Below are positions 6,670-6,798 of a stretch of DNA of 6,798 bases, piece after piece. The number at the start of each line of letters is the position of its first letter. Positions within the stretch are counted from its first letter, which is position 1. Where the stretch lies: the NCBI GenBank assembly GCA_001796525.1, contig MGMT01000026.1:1-6798 (forward strand), written 5' to 3'. The notes beneath the pieces are model-generated. The model had not been told where the DNA came from and did no database searches. It saw only the letters and a program-made list of their open reading frames with translations. Source of the stretch: Chloroflexi bacterium RBG_13_51_52. Lineage in GTDB: Bacteria > Chloroflexota > Dehalococcoidia > Dehalococcoidales > RBG-16-60-22. The position numbers and the translations under genes were made by a program.

Positions 6670-6698
6670 AGTATAGAAGTGAACTTGGAGTTTGTCAA
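6670..6698 (-). promoter_or_regulatory. Near-consensus sigma-70 type promoter of the three-gene operon
   Basis: On the minus strand TTGACA (6698-6693, a perfect -35) is followed after exactly 17 bp by TATACT (6675-6670, five of six consensus bases). Transcription would start near 6663, leaving a leader of about 120 bases before the AAA+ gene. The match suggests substantial basal transcription unless repressed. The promoter lies between the two tRNA-end repeats, so the putative islet carries its own promoter. Confidence 0.75.
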
Positions 6699-6757
6699 CG
6701 AAATCAAACAAGCTAAGCTAATATGATTTGGAAGATGCCGGACTGACACTAGCTAAA

Positions 6758-6779
6758 GTCGGGGCGGGCGGAGTTGAAC
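6758..6779 (-). repeat. tRNA-Pro 3' end as direct-repeat partner of 1967-1988
   Basis: The intact copy of the repeated tRNA segment. It covers tRNA positions 53-73 plus one downstream base and matches the remnant at a constant offset of 4791 bases. Integrated elements usually lie downstream of the 3' end of the restored tRNA, which is the side on which the remnant and the three-gene operon are found. Confidence 0.75.
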
Positions 6780-6798
6780 CGCCGACCTTCTGAACCCC
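6759..6798 (-). tRNA. tRNA-Pro(GGG), 3' part (5' part beyond window)
   Basis: Read on the minus strand, the sequence gives anticodon GGG at the window edge followed by G37, the 3' anticodon stem TCAGA, the variable loop AGGTC, a perfect T-arm (GGCGG, loop TTCAACT, CCGCC), the 3' acceptor strand CGCCCCG and discriminator A at 6759. G72, implying a C1-G72 pair, together with A73 are the bacterial tRNA-Pro identity elements and agree with a proline anticodon. The 3' CCA is not encoded; CTTTAG follows. Only positions 34-73 are present, so the acceptor and D-arm cannot be checked. No clear terminator follows, and read-through into the operon is possible. Confidence 0.88.

Larger units (their letters stand above)
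1967..6779. mobile_element. Possible tRNA-Pro-integrated islet carrying the AAA+/VWA/ATPase operon
   Basis: The two direct repeats of the tRNA 3' end enclose about 4.8 kb that holds exactly one transcription unit: a promoter and three genes on the minus strand. This matches the layout of a small genomic island at a tRNA locus. There is no integrase, excisionase or plasmid-type gene inside, so it would be a decayed or trans-mobilised element. The remnant may instead come from an older event or a decayed tandem tRNA. The boundaries are inferred only from the repeats. Confidence 0.38.

Noticed and set aside
6555..6749. A 64-codon minus-strand frame upstream of the AAA+ gene
   Set aside because: It would start at GTG with no ribosome binding site, spans the near-consensus promoter at 6670-6698, and its composition is that of AT-rich spacer DNA.
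1..6798. CRISPR array or transposon with terminal inverted repeats
   Set aside because: No regularly spaced direct repeats, transposase or long terminal inverted repeats were seen.

Overview
The window is about 6.8 kb of bacterial DNA of roughly balanced base composition, with AT-rich spacers between the gene blocks. The leftmost genes point to an anaerobe. They encode a NuoE-type [2Fe-2S] subunit followed by the start of a NuoF-type subunit carrying an extra N-terminal ferredoxin-like domain, as found in soluble NAD(P)-linked [FeFe]-hydrogenases and formate dehydrogenases. A Dehalococcoidia (Chloroflexota), deltaproteobacterial or clostridial-type anaerobe would fit. The lineage cannot be settled from this sequence.

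Layout. (1) Positions 1-681, minus strand: nuoE-like gene and the 5' end of nuoF-like gene, overlapping, each with a strong Shine-Dalgarno site. (2) 682-862: a very AT-rich divergent promoter region containing three copies of the heptamer TGCCTAT, two of them forming an inverted repeat just ahead of the next gene. (3) 863-1843, plus strand: a regulator with a GAF-like sensor region, a coiled coil and a C-terminal LuxR-type helix-turn-helix. Its divergent position makes it the obvious candidate regulator of the nuoEF-like operon. (4) 1844-2136: a convergent gap without genes, holding a 22-bp remnant of a tRNA 3' end and a perfect AT-rich inverted repeat. (5) 2137-6542, minus strand: a tight three-gene operon, in transcription order a ChlI/MoxR-like AAA+ ATPase, a large VWA-domain protein with an intact MIDAS motif, and a small divergent VirB11/PilT-like ATPase. 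It has a near-consensus promoter at 6670-6698. (6) 6759-6798, minus strand: the 3' part of a tRNA-Pro(GGG) gene running off the window.

How the parts may work together. AAA+/VWA pairs resemble the magnesium-chelatase I/D pair and the MoxR/VWA chaperone pairs, in which the AAA+ ring uses ATP to remodel or metallate a client presented by the VWA protein. The unusual point is the third gene, a secretion-superfamily ATPase with no pilus or secretion partner in the window.

Most notable structural signal: the tRNA-Pro 3' end (T-loop to discriminator base) is repeated at 1967-1988 in the same orientation as the intact 3' end at 6758-6779, with 21 of 22 bases identical. The three-gene operon and its promoter lie exactly between the two copies. 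This is the geometry left by site-specific integration into a tRNA 3' end, so the operon may be a small genomic islet. No integrase is present between the repeats.
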